A stretch of DNA of 64,000 nucleotides from CAZAPO01 sp044841755. GTDB lineage: Bacteria > Bacteroidota > Bacteroidia > Flavobacteriales > Flavobacteriaceae. Below the pieces are notes generated by a model. It did no database searches. It saw nothing but the letters and a program-made list of their open reading frames with translations, and was not told the origin of the DNA. The first letter of the stretch is position 1. Every line of letters begins with the position of its first letter. This document shows, piece by piece, positions 1-9,440 of this stretch. The stretch lies in assembly GCA_044841755.1 (NCBI GenBank), contig JAXOFM010000001.1, positions 558,001 through 622,000 of the forward strand, given 5' to 3'. The position numbers were made by a program, and so were the translations under genes.

Positions 1-1550
1 TTAACATTCTTCCCTGTTGGTAATGCAAATGTTGCGGTACCAAAAGTTTTAAGCCCTTCTTGACCATTGGGAGTAATAAACTGCTCGTTCTTAGTAATAA
101 TGTTCTGAGCTCCTTTATTTTCTAATTCTTCTAATTGCTGTTCGGCAACTTGTATTAGGTCAATTTGGTTTTGTTGTTCTTCTCCTTGATTTTGATCTTG
201 CTGAAGGCCTCCTGGAGGCTCTTGCTGTCCCATTTTAGTAGACATTACAACAATATCAAGTCCTGAAAGAATTTCACCATATGCGAATACAGCTATTTCC
301 ATTTGGCCTTTAAGGTTTTCTGGAAGTTCTATCTCTTTTCTTTCCAGAACTTTAGGAGTAGTAATAATTACACCTGGAGCTCCATACTCGCTAGTCACCC
401 ATTCTTTACCTTCTAACAATTCTTTATTTGGATGCCCTAGGATAGTATCCTTTACATAACTGAAACCATAATGTGCACTAAAGCCAATAAAAGTTCCTAC
501 CAATATCACGATCGAAATAACAGCAGTAATGATTACTTTTCTACGCTTCTTCTTTTTAGCCAATTCTTCTTGATATCTTATATCGGCTAAAAGCTCTTCT
601 TCTGTAGGTTCTGGCAATGCTTCTTTAACCTGATCAATTTCAAGATCTATGGTTTTTCTATCTATTTGAGCTAAAGCAACATCTGGTTTAGACTTCGCAA
701 ATTTTACCAAATCGGCACGCCTTAATATGGTGTCAATATTCTTAATATCGTCTTTACTAAGGTCGATTTGATTTCCTTCACTTAAAAGATGAAGTCTACT
801 AATAAGCTCTTCTGTGGTGCTTTCTAAAGCTCGATCATATACTTTTTCGTCAATATATGTTCTTATAATTCCTGTAAGCTCAGAATAATATTTTTTTAAC
901 TCATCATTCTCTAAATAACTTGTCTTATCAAGTTCAACCAAAGCAAGCTTAGCACGCTCATAAGGAGGTAATAATGCAACTTTTTCTTCTTTAGTTAAAG
1001 GTTTTTCTCTCCAAATAAACCAATAAAGTAAGAACGCAATAATACCAATAATTACTAGTGTTAGCAGTACATACAACCACCATTTGCTAGCACTTTTCTC
1101 TACAGTAGAGATTGGTTTTATATCGTAAAGTGGTTGCTGTGTAGTATCGACTGCTATGTTTCGGACTTCAACCTGAACAGAATCTGTAAAAAACTCGTAA
1201 TCGCCAATTAATATTTTTTGTCTCGGAATGATATAAACCCCCGAATCAAACTGGGTTAAACCATACTTTTTAATAAGCTTAAATCTGTTATTGTTTTTAG
1301 TAGCATCTACCTTATAAGATTCAATCATCTCTAAAGGAAGAAATGTCTGCCCTTCCGGAAAAACAACAAGACTTGAGGTATCAACATCTACTTCTATCTC
1401 AAAAGTGATTTGCTGACCAATCTTCACACTTGTTGAATCAATGGAAGACTTTATATTTTGTGAGAAAGAAGCAAATACAAAGCACAGAAACACAAAGGCA
1501 AACAATACCTTTTTTCTATTTAACTCCTTATGTCCTAATACTTCTATCAT
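1..1550 (-). CDS. BatD-like membrane protein (C-terminus lies beyond the window)
   Basis: I translated this by hand from an ATG at 1550, and the frame stays open to base 1, so the 3' end is missing. The N-terminus has a basic stretch (NRKKV), a hydrophobic run FAFVFLCFVFASFS and Gln, a plausible signal peptide. An extracytoplasmic domain follows, then a transmembrane segment (WWLYVLLTLVIIGIIAFLLYWF, roughly residues 150-170), a cytoplasmic helical stretch, a second hydrophobic segment after a KKKKRRK cluster, and a Gln-rich stretch. It starts 5 bp after the DUF58 stop, in one operon with MoxR. This resembles the BatD-like proteins that follow MoxR-DUF58 in Bacteroidota Bat operons. The exact family is inferred from context. 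Confidence 0.7.
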   Translation of the reverse strand, partial: MIEVLGHKELNRKKVLFAFVFLCFVFASFSQNIKSSIDSTSVKIGQQITFEIEVDVDTSSLVVFPEGQTFLPLEMIESYKVDATKNNNRFKLIKKYGLTQFDSGVYIIPRQKILIGDYEFFTDSVQVEVRNIAVDTTQQPLYDIKPISTVEKSASKWWLYVLLTLVIIGIIAFLLYWFIWREKPLTKEEKVALLPPYERAKLALVELDKTSYLENDELKKYYSELTGIIRTYIDEKVYDRALESTTEELISRLHLLSEGNQIDLSKDDIKNIDTILRRADLVKFAKSKPDVALAQIDRKTIDLEIDQVKEALPEPTEEELLADIRYQEELAKKKKRRKVIITAVISIVILVGTFIGFSAHYGFSYVKDTILGHPNKELLEGKEWVTSEYGAPGVIITTPKVLERKEIELPENLKGQMEIAVFAYGEILSGLDIVVMSTKMGQQEPPGGLQQDQNQGEEQQNQIDLIQVAEQQLEELENKGAQNIITKNEQFITPNGQEGLKTFGTATFALPTGKNV

Positions 1551-1555
1551 CAAAC

Positions 1556-2422
1556 TTATGACCTTCTTTTAAAATAACCCAACAACTTTTTTACGTAGCT
1601 TTCATCAGCTCTACAGTTGATAATTCCGGCTCCCGACTTATTGAAACTATCTTTAAAATAATCTACCCTCTCTTGGTAATATTTACCATAATTAAGGCGT
1701 ACTTTTTTTGAAGCTGTATTTACCAACATTAGTTCTCCTGTCTCTTCATCTTGCATCTGAACAACGCCTAAGTTTGGAATTGATTCTTCTCCCTTGTCAT
1801 AGACTCTTATTCCGGTAACATCATGCTTCCCAGAAACAATTTTTAATGTGTGTTGATAATCGTCCGTAATAAAATCTGAAAGCACAAAAACAATTGCTTT
1901 TTTCTTCATTACGTTCGATAGAAATTTAAGTGCATTACCAAAATCTGTATTTCTACTCTTTGGCTCAAACTCTATTAATTCACGAATAATTCTAAGTACA
2001 TGTGAACGCCCTTTTTTTGGTGGAATGTAAAGTTCAACCTCATCAGAAAACAAGATCAATCCAATTTTATCATTGTTTTGCGTAGCAGAAAACGCTAAAG
2101 TTGCAGCTATTTCAGTTACAACCTCATTCTTAAATTGTTCTACCGTACCAAACAGTTCTGAACCAGAAACATCAACCATTAGCATCATGGTTAACTCACG
2201 TTCTTCTTCAAAAACTTTTATGAATGGTTCGTTATATCGAGCTGTTACATTCCAATCTATATTTCTTACGTCATCTCCATATTGGTACTGACGTACTTCG
2301 CTAAAGGTCATACCTCGTCCTTTGAAGGTGGAATGATATTCTCCTCCAAAAATGTGATCAGACAAACGACGTGTCTTGATCTCAATTTTTCGAACTTTTT
2401 TTAGTAATTCCTTAGTGTCCAT
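1556..2422 (-). CDS. DUF58 / VWA-like protein of the MoxR operon
   Basis: 288 residues. The N-terminal part has the DUF58 pattern (GRGMTFSEVRQYQYGDDVRNIDW, residues about 36-58), followed by a VWA-like fold with a MIDAS motif DVSGS (about residues 84-88). DUF58 proteins are partners of MoxR AAA ATPases and are thought to act with them in assembling or modifying envelope or secreted targets. The gene lies 70 bp downstream of moxR and 5 bp upstream of the BatD-like gene, same strand, so it is almost certainly cotranscribed. Its length is normal for the family. Confidence 0.9.
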   Translation of the reverse strand: MDTKELLKKVRKIEIKTRRLSDHIFGGEYHSTFKGRGMTFSEVRQYQYGDDVRNIDWNVTARYNEPFIKVFEEERELTMMLMVDVSGSELFGTVEQFKNEVVTEIAATLAFSATQNNDKIGLILFSDEVELYIPPKKGRSHVLRIIRELIEFEPKSRNTDFGNALKFLSNVMKKKAIVFVLSDFITDDYQHTLKIVSGKHDVTGIRVYDKGEESIPNLGVVQMQDEETGELMLVNTASKKVRLNYGKYYQERVDYFKDSFNKSGAGIINCRADESYVKKLLGYFKRRS

Positions 2423-2488
2423 AGGTTTGAATCAACAATAAATTTGCTAACATTAGTTTTGTAGTAGTAGTTGTAATTTATCTAGCTA

Positions 2489-3493
2489 CTAAGGCACTTC
2501 AATTTCGTTAACTATTTTATTGATGATATCCTCAGAAGTTACATTTTCTGCTTCTGCTTCATAAGTAATTCCTATTCTATGACGCAGCACATCATGAACA
2601 ACTGCTCTCACATCTTCAGGAATTACATAACCTCTTCGCTTAATGAATGCGAAACATTTTGCAGCTAAAGACAAATTGATACTACCACGAGGAGAAGCTC
2701 CAAATGAGATAAGAGGTTTAAGATCTCCTAAATTGTATTTTTCTGGGTATCTAGTAGCAAATATGATATCTAGAATATATTTCTCAATTTTTTCATCCAT
2801 ATAAACTTCACGAACCGCAGCCTGAGCATTTAAAATCTGCTCTAGTGAAACCACCGGATTTACCTTTTCAAATGCTCCTTTAAGATTTGCTCTAATAATA
2901 AGTTGCTCTTCATCAAGCTTTGGATAATCAATAACCGTCTTAAGCATAAAACGGTCAACCTGTGCTTCCGGTAATGGATATGTCCCTTCTTGCTCAACTG
3001 GGTTTTGAGTTGCCATTACTAAGAATGGTTTATCTAAAATAAAAGTTTCATCACCAATAGTAACTTGTTTTTCCTGCATCGCTTCTAACAAAGCTGATTG
3101 CACTTTGGCTGGCGCTCTGTTAATCTCATCGGCAAGCACAAAGTTTGCAAATATTGGGCCTTTCTTAATTGAAAAATCATTCTCTTTTATATTGTAGATC
3201 AATGTTCCAACAACATCTGCAGGTAATAGGTCTGGTGTAAATTGTATTCTACTAAAACTACCATCTACAGCTTGTGATAATGTATTTATGGCAAGTGTTT
3301 TTGCTAAACCAGGAACACCTTCTAATAATATATGTCCTTGACCTAATAATCCTATAAGCAATCGTTCAACCATATGTTTTTGGCCAACAATAACTTTATT
3401 CATTTCCATTGTTAGCAAATCAACAAAAGCACTCTCTTTTTCAATCTTCTCGTTTATTGCTTTAATGTCAATTGTACTTGTTTCTTCTGTCAT
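2489..3493 (-). CDS. MoxR-family AAA ATPase
   Basis: The call rests on a Walker A (GVPGLAKT), a Walker B (LADEINRAP), the sensor TQNPVEQEGTYPLPEAQ and the C-terminal lid typical of AAA_3/MoxR proteins. I chose the ATG at 3493 (MTEETSTIDIKAINEKIE), which matches the usual N-terminus of flavobacterial homologues. An in-frame ATG at 3502 and a TTG at 3529 also exist, but a promoter-like element covers the TTG. The predicted role is a chaperone-like ATPase for the DUF58 and Bat proteins encoded downstream, at the inner membrane. It is the first gene of the operon and diverges from the aldo/keto reductase gene. Confidence 0.9.
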   Translation of the reverse strand: MTEETSTIDIKAINEKIEKESAFVDLLTMEMNKVIVGQKHMVERLLIGLLGQGHILLEGVPGLAKTLAINTLSQAVDGSFSRIQFTPDLLPADVVGTLIYNIKENDFSIKKGPIFANFVLADEINRAPAKVQSALLEAMQEKQVTIGDETFILDKPFLVMATQNPVEQEGTYPLPEAQVDRFMLKTVIDYPKLDEEQLIIRANLKGAFEKVNPVVSLEQILNAQAAVREVYMDEKIEKYILDIIFATRYPEKYNLGDLKPLISFGASPRGSINLSLAAKCFAFIKRRGYVIPEDVRAVVHDVLRHRIGITYEAEAENVTSEDIINKIVNEIEVP

Positions 3494-3513
3494 ATTGTTC
3501 ATTTTTGAATGCG

Positions 3514-3544
3514 TGAATATAGCTCGCAATTTTCAACATCGCAA
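3514..3544 (-). promoter_or_regulatory. Predicted promoter of the MoxR operon
   Basis: On the minus strand TATATTCA (3521-3514) resembles the Bacteroidota -7 box TAnnTTTG, and a TTG (3544-3542) lies 20 bp upstream. The predicted start is near 3509, just before the two candidate ATGs, which argues against the TTG start at 3529. Confidence 0.4.
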
Positions 3545-3654
3545 ATTGTTAAAATAATTCGGTTGCTGCTGTTAATAATTGGTTAAAAATTCCAGTGTTT
3601 ATAGGCTATTTTAACGTTTTGTTTGTTATTTTTAAAGCAACAAATCTACTAGAT

Positions 3655-4527
3655 ATGACAAATAACAAATTTTCACGAGTAATCTCTGGATGCATGTCCT
3701 GGGGTGAATGGGGAAGACAATTTTCATCTAAAGAAATGATTTCCTTAATGCATCATTGTATTGAAAATGAAATAACTACATTCGATCATGCCGATATTTA
3801 TGGTGGCTATTCAACCGAAAAAGATTTTGGTATAGCCTTTTCTCAAAGCAATATAAAACGAAAGCAAATTCAGTTGATCTCTAAATGCGGAATACAGTAT
3901 CAGGCTGAAACCAGAAACAACAAGGTTAAACATTATAATTACTCTAAGGACTATATTATTTGGTCTGTCGAGGAGTCGCTACGTAATCTTCAAACCGATT
4001 ACCTAGATGCGCTATTGTTGCATCGCCCAAGCCCTTTAATGCATCCGCAGGAAGTTATGGAAGCAATCGCGAAACTTGCTCAAGAAGGAAAAATAAAAGA
4101 CTTTGGGGTGTCCAATTTCACACCTTCTCAAATGGAGCTTATTGCTAGCGAGGTACCTGTTACTATTAACCAAATTGAGTTTTCTATTACAACTCACAGT
4201 GCCATGCACGATGGGACATTAGACTATATCCTTCAACACAAAATAACGCCAATGTCTTGGTCACCTTTAGGCACAGTTTTTAAAGAAGATACTGAGCAGA
4301 CTCGAAGAATACATAAACAATTAGGAGAACTCATAGACAAGTACGAAGCTACCGAAGATCAGTTGCTTTTAGCTTGGATTATGAAGCATCCTGCTGGTAT
4401 TCATCCAGTGGTAGGGACTGCAAACCCTGATCGTTTAGTAAATGCAATCAAAGCTTCAAAAATTGATCTTGATCTTGAAGATTGGTTCTTGATTTTAGTT
4501 GCCAGCCAAGGACATAAGGTTCCATAA
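3655..4527 (+). CDS. Aldo/keto reductase
   Basis: 290 residues from the ATG at 3655 (MTNNKFSRVISGCMSWGEWG). A GTG 60 bp upstream is in frame but adds an atypical hydrophobic leader. AKR hallmarks are the Asp/Tyr pair in DHADIYGGYSTE, the Lys in LISKCG, the His in LLLHRPSPLM, and the late NADPH-binding region (HPVVGTANPDRL). It is probably an NADPH-dependent cytosolic oxidoreductase of the YdhF type. The substrate cannot be read from sequence. An SDR gene starts 10 bp downstream and is likely in the same transcript. Confidence 0.88.
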   Translation: MTNNKFSRVISGCMSWGEWGRQFSSKEMISLMHHCIENEITTFDHADIYGGYSTEKDFGIAFSQSNIKRKQIQLISKCGIQYQAETRNNKVKHYNYSKDYIIWSVEESLRNLQTDYLDALLLHRPSPLMHPQEVMEAIAKLAQEGKIKDFGVSNFTPSQMELIASEVPVTINQIEFSITTHSAMHDGTLDYILQHKITPMSWSPLGTVFKEDTEQTRRIHKQLGELIDKYEATEDQLLLAWIMKHPAGIHPVVGTANPDRLVNAIKASKIDLDLEDWFLILVASQGHKVP

Positions 4528-4537
4528 AATAAATAAT

Positions 4538-5290
4538 ATGAATAAAACAGCTTTAATTACAGGAGCCACCAGTGGAATTGGTCGTGCTACTGCTCATGAA
4601 TTTGCCAAACATGGTATTAATTTAATTCTTTGTGGTAGACGACAAGAACGATTAGACATTGTAAAAAAAGCTTTAGAGCGTGAAACCGACGTTCATACTT
4701 TAAATTTTGATGTTCGCGATAAAGAAGCAGTCAAAAATGCAATTGAATCACTTCCAAAAGAATTTCAACAAATCGATATATTAATAAACAATGCTGGAAA
4801 TGCTCATGGTTTAGACCCTATTCAAGATGGTAGTTTAGAAGATTGGGATGCTATGATGGATATTAATGTAAAAGGTCTTTTGTACATGAGTAAATATGTA
4901 ATTCCTCAAATGACTGAGCGAAAGTCTGGTCATATTATAAACATTGGTTCCTCTGCAGGAAAAGAGGTATATCCAAAAGGAAATGTTTATTGTGCTAGCA
5001 AACATGCTGTTATTGCAATTACAGATGGTATGCGAATAGACTTAAACCCTTTCGGTATTAAGGTGACAGCAATTAATCCCGGTTTGGTTGAAACCGAATT
5101 CTCCCAGGTCAGGTTTAAAGGAGATAAAAAAGCTAACAATGTTTATAAGGGATATAAAGCTTTACAAGCCGAAGACATATCTGAGATCATCTACTTTGCT
5201 GTCTCACGTCCTGCACATGTAAATATTGCCGACCTTCTTGTTTTTCCAACTGCACAAGCTAATAGCGTTACAGTAAAGAAGGATCTATAG
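4538..5290 (+). CDS. Short-chain dehydrogenase/reductase
   Basis: 250 residues from the ATG at 4538. An upstream in-frame TTG at 4499 overlaps the previous gene and is less likely. Classical SDR features are the TGATSGIGRA nucleotide-binding loop (residues 8-17), NNAGN (residues 84-88), the catalytic Ser138, and Y151xxxK155 in YCASK. The overall similarity is to the YdfG-type serine/3-hydroxy acid dehydrogenases, which use NADP. It is followed without any gap by the AlbA_2 gene, an arrangement suggesting coupled translation. Confidence 0.88.
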   Translation: MNKTALITGATSGIGRATAHEFAKHGINLILCGRRQERLDIVKKALERETDVHTLNFDVRDKEAVKNAIESLPKEFQQIDILINNAGNAHGLDPIQDGSLEDWDAMMDINVKGLLYMSKYVIPQMTERKSGHIINIGSSAGKEVYPKGNVYCASKHAVIAITDGMRIDLNPFGIKVTAINPGLVETEFSQVRFKGDKKANNVYKGYKALQAEDISEIIYFAVSRPAHVNIADLLVFPTAQANSVTVKKDL

Positions 5291-6430
5291 ATGATTAATA
5301 AGCGCTTACTCATTAAAAACCTGCTTGCTCATAATGATGAGAATAGTTTTTATGATAAAAAGCGAAAAATTAGTATCTCCGAAAAAGAAGGAAAAGCAAA
5401 GTTTTTGAAGCACATTTGCGCGCTTTCAAATAGCAATCCGAAAAATAACTCATATATAGTAATTGGTGTTGAAGATGAAGACAACAAAATAGTTGGCGTC
5501 GATTTTTTTGATGACAGCAAGATTCAAAATCTCATCAATGCTTATTTGACCAATCCACCCATTGTTCAATACGAGAATATTCCCTTTCCACATTTACCAG
5601 ATGATAAGGTTGTTGGACTAGTGACCATCAGGTCAAAGGAAAATGAAGAAATCACTTCACTTCGTCGCAATATCTGGAAATATTATGGTGGTTCAGTCTT
5701 TTTTAGAGAAGGCAGTATGAGCATGCCAAGGGTTTTTGATATTGAAATTAAAGATGTCAATTCCGAAATTGTTTCTGCTATAGAAAATCATGCACAAAAC
5801 AATATTCAATATACATTGGATGGTGTTTTTGATTTTATGAAAAAACGTCAAGATTACAATCCTCAATACAAAGTCTTTAAAGAATATTTTGTGGTTTGCT
5901 GGGCTGGACAAAAAAAAGTGGTAAAAAAGGAAGTTTTCTATTCACGTGTTGATATTGAATTAATCAATGAGCAAGTGCGTTTATTCTTTTCAACTTTAGA
6001 TGAAGTTTCTATTGAATATAACGAAGACTCTTTCAAAATAGTGGAATATGTGAACTTAGGTTTACAAGGAACAGACAAATATTTCAAATTAGAAGAAACT
6101 ATAATTACATTTAGCAATAACGCCGCTTATAATATTGATACAACACTACTTTTTGAGCCTCCTCAGTATGACAAAAAGGTATTACATCACATATATAATT
6201 CGAACAATGCTTTGCTAGAAAGGCTAAAAAAAGGAATAGTGCTTACCAGACATGAGGAAGCCGATTTAAGAAATCTTCCTGTAACTTATCTCATTTGTCA
6301 CTTTAATGATTTTCCAAATGCTATAGACAAACTGCTTGAGACAAAATCATTCTTAAAAAAACATAATGACGATGTATATACCCTCTATAAAGAAGCTATA
6401 AGAATTCTTAGAAAAATAAAATATAATTAA
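5291..6430 (+). CDS. AlbA_2 (Schlafen-like) domain protein
   Basis: 379 residues. The N-terminal third (about residues 20-120) matches the AlbA_2 / divergent AAA-4 pattern: EKEGKAKFLKHICALSNS, then SYIVIGVEDEDNKIVGVDFF, then a PPI region. The rest has no motif I recognise. AlbA_2 domains occur in putative nucleic-acid-binding or transcription-regulatory proteins, and the role here is unknown. The start codon abuts the SDR stop, so the two are likely coupled. A strong hairpin terminator follows. Confidence 0.7.
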   Translation: MINKRLLIKNLLAHNDENSFYDKKRKISISEKEGKAKFLKHICALSNSNPKNNSYIVIGVEDEDNKIVGVDFFDDSKIQNLINAYLTNPPIVQYENIPFPHLPDDKVVGLVTIRSKENEEITSLRRNIWKYYGGSVFFREGSMSMPRVFDIEIKDVNSEIVSAIENHAQNNIQYTLDGVFDFMKKRQDYNPQYKVFKEYFVVCWAGQKKVVKKEVFYSRVDIELINEQVRLFFSTLDEVSIEYNEDSFKIVEYVNLGLQGTDKYFKLEETIITFSNNAAYNIDTTLLFEPPQYDKKVLHHIYNSNNALLERLKKGIVLTRHEEADLRNLPVTYLICHFNDFPNAIDKLLETKSFLKKHNDDVYTLYKEAIRILRKIKYN

Positions 6431-6460
6431 AAAAGCCACTTCAAATGAAGTGGCTTTTTT
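6431..6460. terminator. Bidirectional intrinsic terminator
   Basis: The arms GCCACTTC and GAAGTGGC form an 8-bp stem with an AAAT loop, flanked by A-run and T-run. It serves the AlbA_2 gene on the plus strand and the convergent aldehyde dehydrogenase on the minus strand. Confidence 0.9.
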
Positions 6461-6477
6461 AATATTTATAACCCTAA

Positions 6478-8031
6478 CTATAAGTCAAATTTAATTCCTT
6501 GTGCCAAAGGCAACTCATCAGAATAATTGATTGTGTTTGTCTGTCTTCTCATGTAGATTTTCCAAGCATCAGACCCAGACTCACGTCCACCTCCAGTTTC
6601 TTTTTCACCACCAAATGCACCACCAATCTCAGCACCAGAGGTGCCAATATTCACATTAGCAATACCACAGTCAGAACCAGCATACGATAAGAATTTTTGT
6701 GCTTCTTTCATACTTTCCGTCATAATGGCTGAAGATAATCCTTGAGCAACTCCGTTTTGAATATCGATTGCGTTCTCTACTTCACCAGAGTACTTAATTA
6801 AGTATAATACTGGAGCAAATGTTTCGTGCTGTACAATTTCATAGTGGTTTTCAGCTTCAATGATTGCTGGTTTCACATAGCATCCAGACTCATAACCTTC
6901 TCCTTCTAGTATTCCACCTTCAACTAATACATTTCCACCTTCAGCTTTTGCTTTTTCAATCGCTGCTAAATAAGTGTCAACAGCATCTTTGTCTATTAAT
7001 GGTCCAATATGGTTTTTTTCATCTAAAGGATTACCAATTGTTAATTGCCCATAAGCACCAACAATAGCATCTCTCACTTTATCATAAACCGATTCGTGGA
7101 TGATTAAACGACGTGTAGAAGTACAACGTTGTCCGCAAGTTCCAACAGCTCCAAATACTGCTCCCGGAACTACTACTTTAAGATCTGCAGAAGGTGTAAT
7201 AATTATTGCATTGTTTCCTCCTAACTCTAATAAAGACTTTCCAAAACGCTCAGCTACCGTTGTACCAACAATACGCCCCATTCTGGTTGATCCAGTTGCA
7301 GACACTAATGGAACTCTAGTATCTGTAGTCATATATTCTCCAACTTTATAATCGCCATTAACGATACAAGAAATACCTTCTGGTAAGTTGTTTTCTTTTA
7401 GAATATCAGCAATAATATTTTGGCAAGCTACCGAACATAAAGGTGCTTTTTCAGACGCTTTCCAAACACATACATCACCACAAATCCATGCTAAAGCTGT
7501 GTTCCAAGACCATACAGCAACTGGGAAGTTGAATGCTGAAATGATTCCAACTACTCCAATTGGATGCCATTGCTCTCTCATCACGTGACCTGGACGCTCC
7601 GATGGAATTGTTTGACCATTTAACTGTCTAGATAGACCAACTGCAAAGTCACAGATATCGATCATCTCTTGAACCTCTCCATAACCTTCTTGAAGTGATT
7701 TCCCCATTTCGTAAGACACGAGCTTACCTAGCGGTTCTTTTAACTCTCTTAATTTGTTTCCAAATTGACGAACAATTTCTCCACGCTGTGGAGCAGGAAC
7801 ATCTCTCCATGTCTTAAAAGCAGAAGTAGCTGCTTCCATTACACGATCATAATCTTCTCTTGTCGAAGCTCTAACTGATCCTATTAATTTTCCATCTACT
7901 GGAGAATACGACTCAATTAATTCTCCATTAGAAAACCAATCAGACCCTGTTGAAGATCCTTCATTTATAGCTTTAACACCAAGTTTATCAAGTGCTTCTT
8001 GTATACCAAAATCGGTTGCTGTTGCTTGCAT
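6478..8031 (-). CDS. ALDH7-type aldehyde dehydrogenase (probable alpha-aminoadipic semialdehyde dehydrogenase)
   Basis: 517 residues from the ATG at 8031 (MQATATDFGIQEALDKLG). The longer frame back to 8088 reads into an unlikely leader. Catalytic residues are visible: Asn168 (ISAFNFP), Glu269 (LLELGGNN) and the nucleophile Cys303 (GQRCTSTRR). The ELGGNN signature and whole-length pattern fit the ALDH7/antiquitin branch (lysine catabolism, piperideine-6-carboxylate oxidation). Substrate assignment is by family only. It is a single-gene unit ending at the shared terminator at 6431-6460. Confidence 0.88.
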   Translation of the reverse strand: MQATATDFGIQEALDKLGVKAINEGSSTGSDWFSNGELIESYSPVDGKLIGSVRASTREDYDRVMEAATSAFKTWRDVPAPQRGEIVRQFGNKLRELKEPLGKLVSYEMGKSLQEGYGEVQEMIDICDFAVGLSRQLNGQTIPSERPGHVMREQWHPIGVVGIISAFNFPVAVWSWNTALAWICGDVCVWKASEKAPLCSVACQNIIADILKENNLPEGISCIVNGDYKVGEYMTTDTRVPLVSATGSTRMGRIVGTTVAERFGKSLLELGGNNAIIITPSADLKVVVPGAVFGAVGTCGQRCTSTRRLIIHESVYDKVRDAIVGAYGQLTIGNPLDEKNHIGPLIDKDAVDTYLAAIEKAKAEGGNVLVEGGILEGEGYESGCYVKPAIIEAENHYEIVQHETFAPVLYLIKYSGEVENAIDIQNGVAQGLSSAIMTESMKEAQKFLSYAGSDCGIANVNIGTSGAEIGGAFGGEKETGGGRESGSDAWKIYMRRQTNTINYSDELPLAQGIKFDL

Positions 8032-8248
8032 TTTTTTTAGTTTTTTTGTCTTTTTTGATGGCTGCAAGATACTAATAAAATGATACAAAAAATGGTCTTT
8101 CGGTACAGATAAAAATTACCCTATTTTTAACTTTAAGAACAATTTAACAGCCCTAAAAAATCTATTCTTAAAAAAAAGAGCGTAGATATATTAACAAGAA
8201 TAGGCCTACATCTTGATTTTTTATTGTTTCACTTAAAAATCATGTAAT

Positions 8249-9142
8249 ATGTACTACAAAGCATTTATTTTAATGTGTTTGTTCATGGGATATGCACAAG
8301 CACAAGACATTCAATATGTAAACGCGGAAAACGGGTTAGCTGTTAGAGAAAATCCTAATCGTGGATCAACTCGTTTAGGTTTACTAGATTATGGAACTGT
8401 GCTTGAAATTATTGAGCACACTAACCTTCAACTTGATGTTATGGATAATGGCCAGAAACTTTCTGGTGAATGGGTTAAAGTAAGAAGCATTGATGCTTAT
8501 GATACCTTTGAAGGTTATGTGTTTAATGGCTTCTTAACAGAAGAAAAGCTTGAGAAAAGATTTAAAGCAACATACGATGAATTTACTGTTCATATAGAAG
8601 GTATTACTGAAAAGAAAGCTAAAACAGATAAGATTAATCCAGAATTTGATGGTGTTATTTTTTACACATTTAAGGAAGGTGAATCTCTAGATGGAAAAAC
8701 AATTCGAGTAAAACATCATCAGGATTTTAGAAGTATTCAGGTATTCCAAAAACATGAGAACAGCCTAGTCATTAATGATGATAAATCACATTGCGATATG
8801 ATTAACTGGCAACATTACTATTCAAGCTGGAAACCACTCAGAACCATTTCAAGTAATCATCAATTTAAGGGATTAGCTATATCTGAAAAAGAAGCTTCTA
8901 GATTTATTGAAGTTGACCTAGAAGAATTTAAACATGTGGTAAATGAAGACTGTGGTGAAGCATGGAGCGAATCAGTAAAAGATGTACAATCCGTTACTGA
9001 CGACCCTGTAAGCATAAAAACCACAAAAGAATATTTACGTGTGGTAATGACAGATATTGATGGTAATAAAATTGAGAAAGTAATCATCTTTGAAGTACCT
9101 TTAAAGTCATTAAAAGAAAAAGATCTTTATGCAAAACTTTAA
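8249..9142 (+). CDS. Exported SH3-domain protein
   Basis: 297 residues with an N-terminal signal peptide (hydrophobic FILMCLFMGYAQAQ, cleavage near residue 18). A bacterial SH3-type domain (about residues 22-95) is indicated by GLAVRENPNRGSTRLGLLDYGTVLEI and the closing EWVKVRS...GYVFNGFL. The C-terminal 190 residues have no recognised motif. It is probably periplasmic or envelope-associated. The 3' end overlaps the next gene by 14 bp. Function unknown. Confidence 0.7.
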   Translation: MYYKAFILMCLFMGYAQAQDIQYVNAENGLAVRENPNRGSTRLGLLDYGTVLEIIEHTNLQLDVMDNGQKLSGEWVKVRSIDAYDTFEGYVFNGFLTEEKLEKRFKATYDEFTVHIEGITEKKAKTDKINPEFDGVIFYTFKEGESLDGKTIRVKHHQDFRSIQVFQKHENSLVINDDKSHCDMINWQHYYSSWKPLRTISSNHQFKGLAISEKEASRFIEVDLEEFKHVVNEDCGEAWSESVKDVQSVTDDPVSIKTTKEYLRVVMTDIDGNKIEKVIIFEVPLKSLKEKDLYAKL

Positions 9143-9440
9143 ACCCTATTACGCAGTAATTTTTACCTCAACTCAGACAAAAAACCTTGAAGGTTATTCC
9201 GAAATGGCAGAAACAATGGAAAATCTGGCTAGAAAACAAGAAGGTTTTTTAGGAATAAATAGCGCTAAAGGTGAGGTAGGAATTACTGTTAGTTATTGGG
9301 AGAGTCTCGAAGCTATTAAAGCATGGAAGCAAAACTCTGAACATTTAATCGCACAACAAAAAGGACGCAACCAATGGTATAGTTGGTATAATACGCGCAT
9401 CTGCAAAGTAGAGCGAGAATATGAGTTTAAGCTATCTTAA
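9129..9440 (+). CDS. Antibiotic biosynthesis monooxygenase (ABM) fold protein
   Basis: 103 residues. The pattern (YYAVIFTSTQT, ENLARKQEGFLGINSA, ITVSYWESLEAIKAWK) is that of small dimeric ABM-fold proteins of the YqjZ type. It is probably a cytosolic oxidoreductase or heme-handling protein. The specific activity is not inferable. The start overlaps the preceding gene by 14 bp, and the 3' end overlaps the convergent lipoprotein gene by 9 bp. Confidence 0.75.
   Translation: MQNFKPYYAVIFTSTQTKNLEGYSEMAETMENLARKQEGFLGINSAKGEVGITVSYWESLEAIKAWKQNSEHLIAQQKGRNQWYSWYNTRICKVEREYEFKLS

Noticed and set aside
5693..5911. Minus-strand frame opposite the AlbA_2 gene
   Set aside because: Typical shadow frame of a real gene, with no start context and no recognisable domain.
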